Below are positions 18,793 to 29,189 of a DNA stretch of 64,000 nucleotides, piece by piece. Source of the stretch: Flavobacterium petrolei (lineage in GTDB: Bacteria; Bacteroidota; Bacteroidia; Flavobacteriales; Flavobacteriaceae); assembly GCF_003314435.2 (NCBI RefSeq), contig NZ_QNVY02000001.1, positions 496,001-560,000 on the forward strand. The letters run 5' to 3'. The notes beneath the pieces were generated by a model. The model searched no databases, was not told where the DNA came from, and saw only the letters and a program-made list of their open reading frames with translations. The position numbers and the translations under genes are program-made. Numbering within the stretch: position 1 is the first letter of the stretch; every line of letters starts with the position of its first letter.

Positions 18793-20097
18793 TTATTCAC
18801 TTACGTTAGTTTTTTTGATCTTGATTAATAAGGTACAGAGCGCAGCAAGCACTAATAATACTCCGGCAAAAGTAATTGCTTGACGAGGATCGTTATCTAA
18901 GAAGTTTTTTAAAATATAACCAAATGAGAGATTTTGAATAATCATCGGAATAACAATCATCATATTAATAATTCCCATGTAAACTCCATAACGCTCTTTT
19001 GGAACAACAGCAACAACCATCAAATACGGTATTCCCATCATGCTTGCCCAAGCAATTCCGTAACCAATGATCACCGCAAAAAATACATATTGATTTTGCA
19101 CTATTGGAAACCATAAAAAAGAAAATGCTCCAAACAGCAGACATACAAAATGAATCATTTTAGCGCCATATTTCTTGGCTAATTTTGCCAAATAAAAAGC
19201 AATTGAAAATGTAACTATAAATCCAAAAGCACCAATTAATCCATTCCACTCTACCGCTTTTTCATAACCCATCACGTTCTTTGGAGTTACATTCCACACG
19301 GATAAGGCAATACTTTTTGAATTGTTTTGCCAATAGCACATCATGGCATACCACTGAAAAAGATACACTAGAAACAGTTGCCACATCACTGTAGGCATTT
19401 CTAAAACGGCCTGGTAAATATCAATAAAGGGCGAAAAAATCTTTAAGGGTTCTGCTTTTAAAATGGCAATTTCTTCTGCTGTTGGCGGGATTTCTTTCGT
19501 TTTGCTCATACTCCACCATATAGAAGAGATCGAAAGGATTGCACCTAAAAAGAAGGAAGCGTAAATCCATGTGGGTAACGACCCAGTATAACCAACAAAA
19601 ACAATTGGAAACAGAAAAAGGGAAATATAAGCGAGAAACTGCCCGAAACCAGTAAAGAAACTCTGCGCCTGAAAACCTGTTGGCTGCTGCTCTTCGTCCA
19701 ATGTATCCGCAATAAAAGCGCGATACGGCTCCATTGCAGTATTATTTCCAATATCTAAAATCCAAAGCAAACCTGCTGCCATCCACAAGGAACTGCTAAA
19801 TGGAAATAAAAATAAAGCAATACTACAAATTATAGCTCCAATAAAAAAGTAGGGTTTACGCCTTCCCCATCGTGGATGCCAAGTTTTATCACTCATCGCA
19901 CCAATAATAGGTTGAATCAATAAGCCGGTTAAAGGTCCCGCAAGATTCAGTATCGGAATTTGATCTGGACTTGCATGTAAAAAATCATAAATAGGATTTA
20001 CGGCACTTTGTTGTAAACCAAAGCTGTACTGTATTCCAAAAAAACCAACATTCATATTGATTATCTGCCAAAAGCTCAATTTTACTTTTAAATTCAT
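18793..20097 (-). CDS. SLC45/GPH-type MFS disaccharide transporter
   Basis: A 434-residue, 12-helix inner-membrane transporter. The N-terminus (NMNVGFFGIQYSFGLQQSAV, then LAGPLTGLLIQPIIGAMSD) and the loop WGRRKPYFFIGA match the glycoside-pentoside-hexuronide/SLC45 branch of the MFS. That branch includes sucrose and maltose symporters from plants, animals and bacteria. It is the first gene of a run transporter-fructokinase-GH13, and a pair of LacI-type operators lies 71-105 bp upstream of its ATG. Importing an intact disaccharide for phosphorolysis is the simplest reading; whether the cargo is sucrose is inference. Confidence 0.88.
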   Translation of the reverse strand: MNLKVKLSFWQIINMNVGFFGIQYSFGLQQSAVNPIYDFLHASPDQIPILNLAGPLTGLLIQPIIGAMSDKTWHPRWGRRKPYFFIGAIICSIALFLFPFSSSLWMAAGLLWILDIGNNTAMEPYRAFIADTLDEEQQPTGFQAQSFFTGFGQFLAYISLFLFPIVFVGYTGSLPTWIYASFFLGAILSISSIWWSMSKTKEIPPTAEEIAILKAEPLKIFSPFIDIYQAVLEMPTVMWQLFLVYLFQWYAMMCYWQNNSKSIALSVWNVTPKNVMGYEKAVEWNGLIGAFGFIVTFSIAFYLAKLAKKYGAKMIHFVCLLFGAFSFLWFPIVQNQYVFFAVIIGYGIAWASMMGIPYLMVVAVVPKERYGVYMGIINMMIVIPMIIQNLSFGYILKNFLDNDPRQAITFAGVLLVLAALCTLLIKIKKTNVSE

Positions 20098-20167
20098 TCT
20101 ACGTGGTTAATTTGTTAATTTTTTCTAAATTTAATTTTAATATTGCCAATTAAAAACAGAATAAAAA

Positions 20168-20202
20168 CAAAAACGTTTTCGGAAGTCCCGAAAACGTTTT
20201 CG
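20168..20202 (-). promoter_or_regulatory. Paired LacI-type operators before the transporter-fructokinase-GH13 operon
   Basis: A perfect 14-bp palindrome CGAAAACGTTTTCG lies at 20189-20202. A one-mismatch copy CAAAAACGTTTTCG lies at 20168-20181, with centres 21 bp apart (two helical turns). The central CG flanked by A and T runs is the classic LacI-family operator form. The pair is 71-105 bp upstream of the transporter ATG (20097) and about 30 bp past the stop of the SRPBCC gene. The same arrangement recurs at 33933-33966 and 36626-36659. Confidence 0.85.
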
Positions 20203-20231
20203 ATAATTTAAAATCACCTAAAAAAACTAAT

Positions 20232-21149
20232 CTATTTTGAAGTAAAAGGAATAATTATTTTAGTTTCCCATTCTAATTCATTTCCTCCATTAAAAGGATT
20301 GGACAAGAAATGTTCCTGAACTTTATTTTCCAATTTAAGATTGTGCTTTTTTGCATAATCCATCAAGGCAAACCAAGCCCTATCTGAAGTCCTGAAATTG
20401 CCGTAATAAGTAGCTTTCAATCCTTTGATAGCAGGTAGAGTTTTAAATTTTACAGCATTATTTATAACATTCTTTGCTGGCTTTTCAACTGGAAAACAAT
20501 AATTAAAATCAATTGTTTCTTTATCAAGATCCCAATTCATAATTTCTAAGTAAGGACGACCTATTATTTTTATCTTATTTTCAAACAAAAAACCAGTAAT
20601 AATAGCATCGTTTGCAATCATAGTTTGGCCCTTTTCCTGTAAAACACTTTTCAGATTAATATAGGCAACGAATGTTTCTTCTGAAACACCTTCACCTTCA
20701 ATTCTTACTTTAAAATTTTTTAAATGCTCACCCAATCCTTTCTTAAAATCAGTTATTTTTTTTATTTGAGACTCTTTGAAAAGGGTACTAAAAAATGGAA
20801 CCGTTAACTTGTTGTATATACTATGATTTAAATCTTTTATACCAACATTCACTTTTGTAACTGAATCATTTATATATGTAATATCCCAGATGTATTCCAT
20901 TTGAGCATCACCTTTTTTCATTTTTTGTCTAATGAAATCAAAATTTCTCTTTTCTAAAACAGTATAATTTTCTTTTTCTTTTTCCAACTGAATGACAGAC
21001 CACTCTTGAATTCCTTGAAAAACGGTCCCGGTAGCCGCACTTACTTTGAACGAAATGCAATAATCAGTCTTCTTTACGAGCAAATACCAAATTAAAAATA
21101 AGGATAAAAAAGCACTACAAGTTATTATGATTTTCTTTCTGACTGTCAT
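20232..21149 (-). CDS. Membrane-anchored SRPBCC plus GyrI-like domain protein
   Basis: A 305-residue protein with one N-terminal membrane helix (residues 7-24). A region of about residues 30-170 resembles the SRPBCC/START-like ligand-binding fold (AATGTVFQGIQEW, MEYIWDITYINDSVTKVNVGI). The C-terminal 75 residues look like a GyrI/AraC-effector-binding domain (AIKGLKATYYGNFRTSDRAWFALMDYAKKHNLKLE, read here as an example of the conserved KG-Y-G pattern). The start overlaps the haloperoxidase-like stop by one base (TAATG), so translation is coupled. Both domains bind small hydrophobic ligands in other proteins; no ligand can be named. It has no DNA-binding domain, so it is not a classical regulator. 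It is the last gene before the operator pair of the next operon. Confidence 0.65.
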   Translation of the reverse strand: MTVRKKIIITCSAFLSLFLIWYLLVKKTDYCISFKVSAATGTVFQGIQEWSVIQLEKEKENYTVLEKRNFDFIRQKMKKGDAQMEYIWDITYINDSVTKVNVGIKDLNHSIYNKLTVPFFSTLFKESQIKKITDFKKGLGEHLKNFKVRIEGEGVSEETFVAYINLKSVLQEKGQTMIANDAIITGFLFENKIKIIGRPYLEIMNWDLDKETIDFNYCFPVEKPAKNVINNAVKFKTLPAIKGLKATYYGNFRTSDRAWFALMDYAKKHNLKLENKVQEHFLSNPFNGGNELEWETKIIIPFTSK

Positions 21150-22504
21150 TATTCTTTAATCATCTTTAATTTATTAACAATATAATCTCCAATAGTATTA
21201 CCCTGCACAACACCATTCTCAATAGCTGCTCTGTAGTGAATTCCTCCGTAAAGCCTGCTAATTGATGCTTCCGCGGCAGCTTGTTTAAATGATTTAAAAG
21301 TTCTTTTAGGCAACCCAAAAGGAACTTCTGAATCATCGATATAACTAAAATTATCTCCAAAAATAGAGGTTAGAATAATTGCCGAACACGAAGACACCAC
21401 TGAATGTCCGCTTACATATTCCGGAAAAGGAGGTGTTTGTAATTGTGGTCTCCAGTTCTCATCTATGTTTTGATTAATATACGTTTCAGGACGTACAACA
21501 TTACTTCTATACTTTTCGTCCCAGCAACTAATGAAGCAGTCAAAAATTCCAATTGATGTTATAGTGTAAGCAAAAACAGTAGTTTCAAAATCTGATTTTG
21601 ATTTTTTTAAAGCAATTTTAGTAATATTAATCCAATGCGCATCAGGTGTATTTTTTTTCTTTGCAAACATCATGTGTCCTTGTATGACTGTAGCATAGGG
21701 ATTACAATCCCAAAAGGAAGCAATAGCCGATTCTTCAGGAATTGGTTTGCCTGGATTTTTCTCTACTTCTATTAATTTTTCAGAAATCAAATTTCCTACA
21801 TCATATGTTTCTTTGGCCTCTTTGTAAAAAGCCGAGTTTTTATCAGTAGAAAAAGGATAAGGTGCTTTGGGTTTAAATTGAGATGCCGAATCCATTACTA
21901 AAGTCCTTATTTCTCCCCAATGCGGTTCCACACCATCCATATAAGATGGCGGAGTTGGCTGCCATCTTCCTGGTTGATCTGAATAAACGGAAAATTTAGA
22001 AGAAGTTCGAGTTTGTTTATAATTATCTTTTCCCATCCACATTTTGATTCTGTCTACCACTTTTAAAGCGTATTCTTTAGACACATCAAATTCTTTTTGA
22101 TTTTCAGCACCCCACTTTTCATATAAACTATCTCTGTATTTTTCCAAAGCTTCCTCCGAAAAAATCAATTGTTTACTCACTTCAATATGGGCAATAAGTG
22201 CTGCTAAATTTTTATTCACTCCACTTTTCGGATCTAGTTTAGGAATAGAATCTAATCCTTTTAACTGCCCTTGTAAACTTTCATATTTAGTGTTGTTTTG
22301 AGCCATAATCTCATAAGCGGCAACATTAGGATAAACATAAATTCTACTGGCAACTGGAGGCGAAAATATATCATGAACCATAATTCCTGTTACAGTATCA
22401 ACTGCAGCACAGAAGTCATCCGTCGTCACTTTAATTGGAGTCTCTTTTTTACATGAAGTTAAAAAAAGCATCGCAAGTCCTAAAAGAAAAATTTTAGAAT
22501 TCAT
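21149..22504 (-). CDS. Vanadium-haloperoxidase/PAP2-like lipoprotein
   Basis: From the ATG at 22504 the product is 451 residues and starts with a lipoprotein signal (SKIFLLGLAMLFLTSC). Upstream in-frame ATGs at 22534 and 22564 exist, but they would put a polar extension before the signal. The C-terminal half carries the three PAP2/vanadium-haloperoxidase motifs: RPETYIN, PEYVSGHSVVSS and SRLYGGIHYRAA. These correspond to the phosphate/vanadate pocket Arg, SGH and R-x5-H. The fold is shared by halogenating enzymes and acid phosphatases, and the sequence cannot say which reaction is catalysed here. It lies directly after two FG-GAP/ASPIC lipoproteins and overlaps the next gene by one base. Anchoring to the periplasmic or outer face is expected. 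Confidence 0.82.
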   Translation of the reverse strand: MNSKIFLLGLAMLFLTSCKKETPIKVTTDDFCAAVDTVTGIMVHDIFSPPVASRIYVYPNVAAYEIMAQNNTKYESLQGQLKGLDSIPKLDPKSGVNKNLAALIAHIEVSKQLIFSEEALEKYRDSLYEKWGAENQKEFDVSKEYALKVVDRIKMWMGKDNYKQTRTSSKFSVYSDQPGRWQPTPPSYMDGVEPHWGEIRTLVMDSASQFKPKAPYPFSTDKNSAFYKEAKETYDVGNLISEKLIEVEKNPGKPIPEESAIASFWDCNPYATVIQGHMMFAKKKNTPDAHWINITKIALKKSKSDFETTVFAYTITSIGIFDCFISCWDEKYRSNVVRPETYINQNIDENWRPQLQTPPFPEYVSGHSVVSSCSAIILTSIFGDNFSYIDDSEVPFGLPKRTFKSFKQAAAEASISRLYGGIHYRAAIENGVVQGNTIGDYIVNKLKMIKE

Positions 22505-22538
22505 GTTATTGGATTTACTTATTTTGTTTGTCATTAAA

Positions 22539-25500
22539 TTATTTTTTAACTGAAGGCATTTCATACAATTCCGCCTTCTTATTATTGATAGTAATCAACA
22601 TATATTTCTTTCCATTGAAATTGATTATATCCAAATGTCTAACTGCCTTTTGAGTCAAGTTGATTCCTATTTGATTACCTAAAAATATGTTTTTTTCATT
22701 TTTGATTAAGGCTCCTGAAAATCCGTCAAACCTACTGTGATAAGGAGAAACCCCAAAGTAATTTCCTGCTGCAAAAACTTCTTCTTTCGCATCTGAATCG
22801 AAATTAGATTTCAGAAAACTAGTAATAGGAGCGACTTGCATTTTATTCGAAAAAGGAACAAAAGTAAACTTCCCTTTATCATTTCTCAAATAGCCCGATT
22901 TCAAATTATGAACTTCGAACAACTTTCCTTTCTCCAGCATTTTTAGATCAAAAACTTCTTCAAGTGTTTTTCCTGCAAAGGATTTGTAACTATTGAATTT
23001 CTTTTTTAGCATCCCGCTGAATTGTTCCGCAAGTTCATCAAGACCTAATGTAGTGTAATATTGTCCTTTCTTTTCTATTGCCACAATTGTTTCAAAAGAT
23101 CCGTTAGTATCAAAATCATCAAAATACATTTTCATTGGAAAATCCTGTGAAGCTTTAAATTTAGAATTCATTCCCCAGTTTCCTACCAAATAATCTTGGT
23201 CACCATCATGATCTATATCAAAAGAAAGTACTGATTGCCACAATCCATTGCTTTTTTCTGGAAAAATGGTTGCTGTTACATCCGTAAATTTACCGTTTTT
23301 ATTTGCAAAAAAAGTAGGTTTCATCCACTCACCCACTACAATTAAATCTATTTTTCCATCTTTATTAAAATCACTGAAAATGGCATCCGTCACCATTCCT
23401 ATTTTCTCAAAAGTTTTATTTTGAACAATAGTGAAAACTCCTTTATTGTTGTTCAATAAATAACAATCCGGCATGCTTCCAAATCTATTATTGATTGAAT
23501 TATTGCCTACAAAAACATCCAAGTCTCCGTCGTTGTCATAATCAAAAGCTTTTACAACCGATGCATTTTGAGTCAATTTAGGCAAAGTCGCATTTAGGAA
23601 TTGATTGTTGGTATTTGTATACAGACGGTCTTGCAAATTAGATGCATTTTCACCTCCACCGGAAGCAACGTAAATGTCGTTCTTTTTATCGTTATTAAAA
23701 TCGCCTATGACAGCGGAAGCGTCTTCAAAAACAGAATCCTTTTCAATTTCAGCTAGCCCTTTTTTAGAAAATCCGGCAGCATTTTGAAAATAAATTGCAG
23801 CTTTTTTACCTTTAGAGCCACCAAAGAAAATATCCTCTTTACCATCACCATTCAAGTCACCAATTGCAGTAGCTGCACCACGATCAGAGCGTTGGTATGG
23901 AATTAATTTTTGGCTTAAAATATCAATAAAATCATTTTCCTGATGCACAAAGTCAATTCCTAAACCCGTTTCAAGCTTTTTGAAAATTGGCAAAACACTT
24001 GGATGCAATTTTTTATAATCAAAAGCTTTTCTGTTCTGATTGGCTTTTATGGTAAGCGTTTGGCACGTTTTAACATTTTTTATTGTTTGATACGTTTTAT
24101 CTGGCCAAATCACCACTAACGAATCTATCTTAGTTATTTTTCCATAACCAAAATGAATCATTGGTTCTGATGAAGACTGAAATCCTCTTGTAGTTTGCAG
24201 TTCCTTGAATTGTTTTTTCCCTTTTGAATAAGAAATTACTTTGGCTCCAATCCCAAAAGTGTTTTTTCCGGTAAACCTAAGTTTTAATTTTAAATAGTTT
24301 GATTTTGTATCTGTTTTATTAATGTAAACTGAAGCCGTAGCATTTGTATTATTGGTAATTACGTCCAAATCTCCATCATTATCAATATCTGCATAGCCAC
24401 TACCATTTGAAATTATAGAATCATTTTCTATCCAATCACTTGAACGGTTTTTAAATTGCAAATCAGCTGCACCTTGAAAAACATAATTCGTCACATTTCC
24501 CTTTGGCATTCGCTTCAACGCTTCTTTATCCAATAACTTCGTCGTACTGATTTTACTTTTTATTTGATCATTTGAATAGTACTTAACATAATCTAAATCG
24601 TTAGGACGTTTTGGAATTCCGTTACTTACAAAAATATCCTGCTCTCCATCTTGATCATAATCACCAAATAAAGTGCTCCAACTCCAATCCGTCGCTGCTA
24701 CACCGCTCAACAAAGCTGTTTCAGTGAAACCGCCTCCCGCTTGATTAAGCTGTAACATATTTCTGGAGTACTGATAATGATAGCCTAGTTTTTCGGTTCT
24801 CATTTTTAGCATTTGCACGTTATCATCACCTAAAGAGGATTTCAAAACTTTTTCATCTTCAGGCAACATATCTAAACTCAAAATATCAGGAAAACCGTCA
24901 TGATTAACATCCGCAACATCAACCCCCATTGAAAAACGACTGGTGTGACCAAAATACTGTTTCAAACTTTCCGTAAAAGTTCCGTCCCCATTATTTAAAT
25001 AGTAATAATCATCTTCGTGAAAATCATTTCCCACATAAATATCAGGATAACCATCTAGATTAAAATCAGAAACTGCTAATCCTAAACCGTAGCCATTGGC
25101 ACCACCAAAGATTCCTGCCTGCTCACTTACATCTACAAATTTTCCGTTATCATTTCGAAATAATTTATCCCCACATTCGTAGCTTCTTTTATTTCTAATG
25201 TCCGCATTTCCAAAAGATGACTCAGAGTGTACGGCGTGATTCAATAAATACATATCTAAATCCCCATCTAAATCATAATCAAAAAATGCTACCGAGGAGC
25301 TATAATTATCTAAGTCTAAACCGTATTCAGCTGCGCTTTCGGTAAACGTGTTATCCTTGTTATTGATAAACAATTCATTTTGACCTTCAAATCCATTAAT
25401 CCCAACTACCGCACAAACATAAATATCAAGATATCCATCTCCATTTACGTCAGCCATAACGGTACCGGCGTTCCAATCACTTTGTCCTTCTACTCCGGCT

Positions 25501-25799
25501 TTTGCTGAAATGTCTTCAAATTTATTTTTCCCTTTATTCAAGTACAATTTATTTTTTCCTTGATTAGAAGTAAAATAAATATCCACCAAACCATCATTAT
25601 TGATGTCACCAAGAGCTACACCTCCGCCATTATAATAATAGAGATAATCTAAAATAGAGATGTTTTTGGAGTCAACCAATTCGTTATTGAAAGTAATATT
25701 GCTTTCATCAGAAGACAATTTTTCAAACAATTGTCCTTCTTTTTTGGAACAACCTATAAACAGCAATAAAGACAGTCCTATTCTGAAAAAATTATTCAT
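22539..25799 (-). CDS. FG-GAP/ASPIC-UnbV domain lipoprotein (second of pair)
   Basis: A lipoprotein of about 1086 residues from the ATG at 25799 (MNNFFRIGLSLLLFIGC). It carries many FG-GAP/VCBS repeats containing calcium-loop motifs such as DINNDGLVD, DVNGDGYLD, DYDLDGDLD and DNDGDLDV. Mid-protein it has an ASPIC/UnbV domain (RGFQSSSEPMIHFGYG, then VVIWPDKTYQTI). Such repeats fold as integrin-like beta propellers. In Bacteroidetes these proteins commonly sit behind SusC/SusD pairs, and their role is unknown. The start overlaps the previous gene's stop by 8 bases (ATGAATAA), so the two are translationally coupled. It is a diverged paralogue of the upstream gene. An alternative ATG at 25829 would add a non-signal extension. 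Confidence 0.88.
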   Translation of the reverse strand: MNNFFRIGLSLLLFIGCSKKEGQLFEKLSSDESNITFNNELVDSKNISILDYLYYYNGGGVALGDINNDGLVDIYFTSNQGKNKLYLNKGKNKFEDISAKAGVEGQSDWNAGTVMADVNGDGYLDIYVCAVVGINGFEGQNELFINNKDNTFTESAAEYGLDLDNYSSSVAFFDYDLDGDLDMYLLNHAVHSESSFGNADIRNKRSYECGDKLFRNDNGKFVDVSEQAGIFGGANGYGLGLAVSDFNLDGYPDIYVGNDFHEDDYYYLNNGDGTFTESLKQYFGHTSRFSMGVDVADVNHDGFPDILSLDMLPEDEKVLKSSLGDDNVQMLKMRTEKLGYHYQYSRNMLQLNQAGGGFTETALLSGVAATDWSWSTLFGDYDQDGEQDIFVSNGIPKRPNDLDYVKYYSNDQIKSKISTTKLLDKEALKRMPKGNVTNYVFQGAADLQFKNRSSDWIENDSIISNGSGYADIDNDGDLDVITNNTNATASVYINKTDTKSNYLKLKLRFTGKNTFGIGAKVISYSKGKKQFKELQTTRGFQSSSEPMIHFGYGKITKIDSLVVIWPDKTYQTIKNVKTCQTLTIKANQNRKAFDYKKLHPSVLPIFKKLETGLGIDFVHQENDFIDILSQKLIPYQRSDRGAATAIGDLNGDGKEDIFFGGSKGKKAAIYFQNAAGFSKKGLAEIEKDSVFEDASAVIGDFNNDKKNDIYVASGGGENASNLQDRLYTNTNNQFLNATLPKLTQNASVVKAFDYDNDGDLDVFVGNNSINNRFGSMPDCYLLNNNKGVFTIVQNKTFEKIGMVTDAIFSDFNKDGKIDLIVVGEWMKPTFFANKNGKFTDVTATIFPEKSNGLWQSVLSFDIDHDGDQDYLVGNWGMNSKFKASQDFPMKMYFDDFDTNGSFETIVAIEKKGQYYTTLGLDELAEQFSGMLKKKFNSYKSFAGKTLEEVFDLKMLEKGKLFEVHNLKSGYLRNDKGKFTFVPFSNKMQVAPITSFLKSNFDSDAKEEVFAAGNYFGVSPYHSRFDGFSGALIKNEKNIFLGNQIGINLTQKAVRHLDIINFNGKKYMLITINNKKAELYEMPSVKK

Positions 25800-28700
25800 A
25801 GCGTGTAAATATTTTAGGAGTATTATCATTAACTACAGCTATAATTGAAACCGTTTTATTTTTGTCTTTTACTATTTTCAGTTGTTTCACTTCCCCTTTT
25901 ATGAAGAAACCTGATTTATTATAGGGCAACCATGAAAAAGTTCCGTTTTTGCTTCCTAAAAGTACGCTGCCATAATTTGCATCCAATCTGGAGAATTGTG
26001 GCTTGAATTCATATTGATTTCCACCCAAGATTAAATCCAAAATTCGATCATTATTCACGTCCATTGTAGTAATGGTGTTTACACTAGAAAACTGAACTTC
26101 TTTTGGAAGTGCTTTTATCTCAAACTTACCATTTCCTTTGTTGATTGCAATAACACTTTCTTGAATGTTCACTATCCTTTGAATCGAATTATCAACTACT
26201 TCCTTCGCAAATAATTCCTGAAATGTTTTCTTGGAATAATCTGCATAGCTCAAGTTTTTTTTCTTAATCGAAGGAATTTGTTTGGCCAATTCTTGTTTTA
26301 GGTTTATTGGTAAATCTTTGCCTTCAATAGAACGGGTTGCAATTTGTTCAATAGTTCCATTATTATCAAAATCATTGGTAAACAATTTCATTGGATTTGT
26401 ACTTGTTGCTTTGTAGGTTGTATTAGTTCCTTTATTCCCCAGAATCAAATCTTTTTTACCGTCATTATTCAAATCTACACAAGTTACAGCATTCCAAAAA
26501 CCTAGATAACCAGAAAGATTCGATTTAAATTCTACTAATCGGCGTCCATTATTTTTAAAAATCATAGGTGCCGTCCAATCTCCCACTAATATTAAATCTT
26601 TTTTTGAATCGTTATCAATATCTTCCCAAACCGCATCTGTTATCATTCCAACTGCATTAATTTTAAATGCTTTTTTATCAGTAACATTGGTAAAATTTCC
26701 TTTTCCATCATTTTCCAATAACAAATGTTTAGGATCAATTCCATAAACACCCGGAACGCTTCGGCTTCCTATAAACACATCAATATCACCATCATTATCG
26801 AAATCATTTGGTGCTATTACCGAGACGTTGTTATTGGTTTTTGGCATATTGGTTTTGCTTTTCACAAAAACTCCTTTTCCGTTATTCAAATACAGACGGT
26901 TTTTATAATTAGCCTGATCCGCTTTTTCGTTTCCACCAGAACCTACTAGTAAATCGATATCTCCATCATTATCAGCATCAAAAAAACTGGCAGCAGTATC
27001 TTCAAAAGTTGCATCTGCCTCTAAGTCTTTTTGGTCTGTAACTGAATAATTACCATTCCCTTTATTTAAATATATTTTACCAGATTGTCCTTTGGCTCCG
27101 CCAATAAAAACATCCTCATTCCCATCACCATTTAAATCAGCAACTGCGAGTGAAGGTCCTTCTTGCGAAAGCATTTTGGAGATTAATCCTTCATGATCAA
27201 AATCGACATAATTATTTTCTTTGTGTGCTGAGAAAATTGTTTTCTTTTCAGCAAACAATGGTTTTGGCTTGCCATTTTTAGGAACATAATCTACTTTAGC
27301 ATTGGTAATATCCAAATTTAAAGTGCTATTATTGGTGATTTTTTTAATTGTTTGAGTTTTACCATTTGGCCAAACTACTTGCAATGAATCCATTTTTTTG
27401 GTTCCAATACCAAAAGTCATTACATAATCGATAGAAGATTGAAAGCCTCTTGAAGGAATTAATTCTTGTCTAAGAATTTCTTTACCAGAGAATAATTCCA
27501 CAACACTTCCAACAGCAAACTTGTTTTGATTGTCTCCTTTTAGTTTTACCTTAACGTAATGATTTTTCTTGTTTTTCTCTGAATTATTTCGATATACAAA
27601 AGATTCCATGTTGACATTATTAACAATCAAATCTAAATCCCCGTCATTATCTAAATCCCCATACGCGGCACCGTTAGAAAAACTTGGAGTGTCTAATCCC
27701 CATTTAACAGCTTCATTGCTAAAAGTCAGGTTTTTATTATTCTTGAAAGCGTAATTTGGTATCGGCGTGCTTGGCATTTTACTGATAATGGTTTGAATTT
27801 CTTCTTTTTTACCTGTAACCACCATTTTCTGCATAAACTCATTTGCAAAAAAATCAACAAAATCCTGATTAGTTAAATCGTTATAAATACCGTTACAAAC
27901 GTAGATATCTTTGTAACCATCATTGTCCATATCAAATAATAAAGCGCCCCAACTCCAGTCAGTTTTAGCAACTCCGGCATAATTAGCTATTTCAAGGAAT
28001 TGATTATCACCATTGTTTATTTGCAATGTATTTTGCATGTATTGATAGTAGAAATCCAGATTTACTTTTCTAGTAAATAAATCATAGTTTTCAAAATTTG
28101 TAGTCGTTTTTAAGCGTTCGTCCGGTTCAGGTAACATATCTGTTACAAAAATATCGGCTTTCCCGTCATTGTTTACATCGGCCATATCAGCTCCCATTGA
28201 AGATTGACTAATGTGTGATGTCCATCCCTGAATTTGTTCGGTAAAGGTTCCGTTTTTATTATTTATATATAAATAATCTCTTTCATAAAAATCATTTGAA
28301 ACATAAATATCCGGATACAAATCTCCATTTACATCTCCTACTGTAACTCCAAGACCAAAGCCTATCAGACTACCATATATTCCTGATTTCTCACTTACAT
28401 CAACAAATTTTCCGCTGTCATTGCGCAATAGTTTATCACCTCCACCTTTCAGAATTTCCGCTACATCCCAATCTTTATCTCTTAAGTCTCTTTTGTTGGA
28501 ATAATTAAGACTGCTTACCGGGATAAAACTGTTATTTAGAATATAAACATCTAAATCACCATCTTTATCATAATCAAAAAAAGCAGCATGTGTAGTTATA
28601 CCTGTGTCAGCTAGATTGTATTCATCTGCTTTTTCGGTAAAAGTATTATTGCCATTATTTATAAAAAGTTCATTTTTTTGTTGATTACCCAAACTATTTC

Positions 28701-29109
28701 CTGCATTACATACATAAATATCAAGTAAACCATCCGCATTTAAATCAACCATTACAACACCGGTTGACCAGGTTTTGGTTCCTTCAACACCAGCTTTTTT
28801 AGAAATATCCTCGAATTTAAAATTTCCTTTATTTAAGTAGAGTTTATTGGTTCCAAGATTTGAAGTAAAATAAACATCCGAAAGACCATCATTATTAATG
28901 TCTCCAATAGCTACACCCCCACCATTATAAAAATTTCGGTACTTGAATATATTCATATCCGCATCATTTTTCACTTCATTGATAAAATCAATTCCAGTTT
29001 GGGAAGCATCTAATTTGGAAAACAAAGCGTCTTTATTCTCTGAATTTTCTTTGGAACAGTTGGAAAAAAGTAGAATAATTAGGGGTAATAAGACAAAACG
29101 ATTTGACAT
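25792..29109 (-). CDS. FG-GAP/ASPIC-UnbV domain lipoprotein (first of pair)
   Basis: About 1105 residues from the ATG at 29109 (MSNRFVLLPLIILLFSNC, lipobox Cys 18); an ATG 5 codons earlier at 29124 is also possible. It contains repeated FG-GAP calcium loops (DINNDGLSD, DLNADGLLD, DYDKDGDLD, DVNNDGKAD, DNDGDIDV). Around the middle of the protein is an ASPIC/UnbV domain (RGFQSSIDYVMTFGIG, VVWPNGKTQTI). It follows susD after a strong hairpin, so it is either cotranscribed by read-through or has its own weak promoter. The repeats predict a calcium-binding, surface or periplasmic propeller; substrate and partner are unknown. Because it is paired with a SusCD transporter, a surface glycan- or ligand-handling function is reasonable inference. 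Confidence 0.88.
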   Translation of the reverse strand: MSNRFVLLPLIILLFSNCSKENSENKDALFSKLDASQTGIDFINEVKNDADMNIFKYRNFYNGGGVAIGDINNDGLSDVYFTSNLGTNKLYLNKGNFKFEDISKKAGVEGTKTWSTGVVMVDLNADGLLDIYVCNAGNSLGNQQKNELFINNGNNTFTEKADEYNLADTGITTHAAFFDYDKDGDLDVYILNNSFIPVSSLNYSNKRDLRDKDWDVAEILKGGGDKLLRNDSGKFVDVSEKSGIYGSLIGFGLGVTVGDVNGDLYPDIYVSNDFYERDYLYINNKNGTFTEQIQGWTSHISQSSMGADMADVNNDGKADIFVTDMLPEPDERLKTTTNFENYDLFTRKVNLDFYYQYMQNTLQINNGDNQFLEIANYAGVAKTDWSWGALLFDMDNDGYKDIYVCNGIYNDLTNQDFVDFFANEFMQKMVVTGKKEEIQTIISKMPSTPIPNYAFKNNKNLTFSNEAVKWGLDTPSFSNGAAYGDLDNDGDLDLIVNNVNMESFVYRNNSEKNKKNHYVKVKLKGDNQNKFAVGSVVELFSGKEILRQELIPSRGFQSSIDYVMTFGIGTKKMDSLQVVWPNGKTQTIKKITNNSTLNLDITNAKVDYVPKNGKPKPLFAEKKTIFSAHKENNYVDFDHEGLISKMLSQEGPSLAVADLNGDGNEDVFIGGAKGQSGKIYLNKGNGNYSVTDQKDLEADATFEDTAASFFDADNDGDIDLLVGSGGNEKADQANYKNRLYLNNGKGVFVKSKTNMPKTNNNVSVIAPNDFDNDGDIDVFIGSRSVPGVYGIDPKHLLLENDGKGNFTNVTDKKAFKINAVGMITDAVWEDIDNDSKKDLILVGDWTAPMIFKNNGRRLVEFKSNLSGYLGFWNAVTCVDLNNDGKKDLILGNKGTNTTYKATSTNPMKLFTNDFDNNGTIEQIATRSIEGKDLPINLKQELAKQIPSIKKKNLSYADYSKKTFQELFAKEVVDNSIQRIVNIQESVIAINKGNGKFEIKALPKEVQFSSVNTITTMDVNNDRILDLILGGNQYEFKPQFSRLDANYGSVLLGSKNGTFSWLPYNKSGFFIKGEVKQLKIVKDKNKTVSIIAVVNDNTPKIFTRYE

Positions 29110-29189
29110 ATTATATTGCGGCATTTTAGTTAGGTAATTGCTTGTTTAGAATTGCCTAATATATATAATATTGATATAAAAAAAGAATA

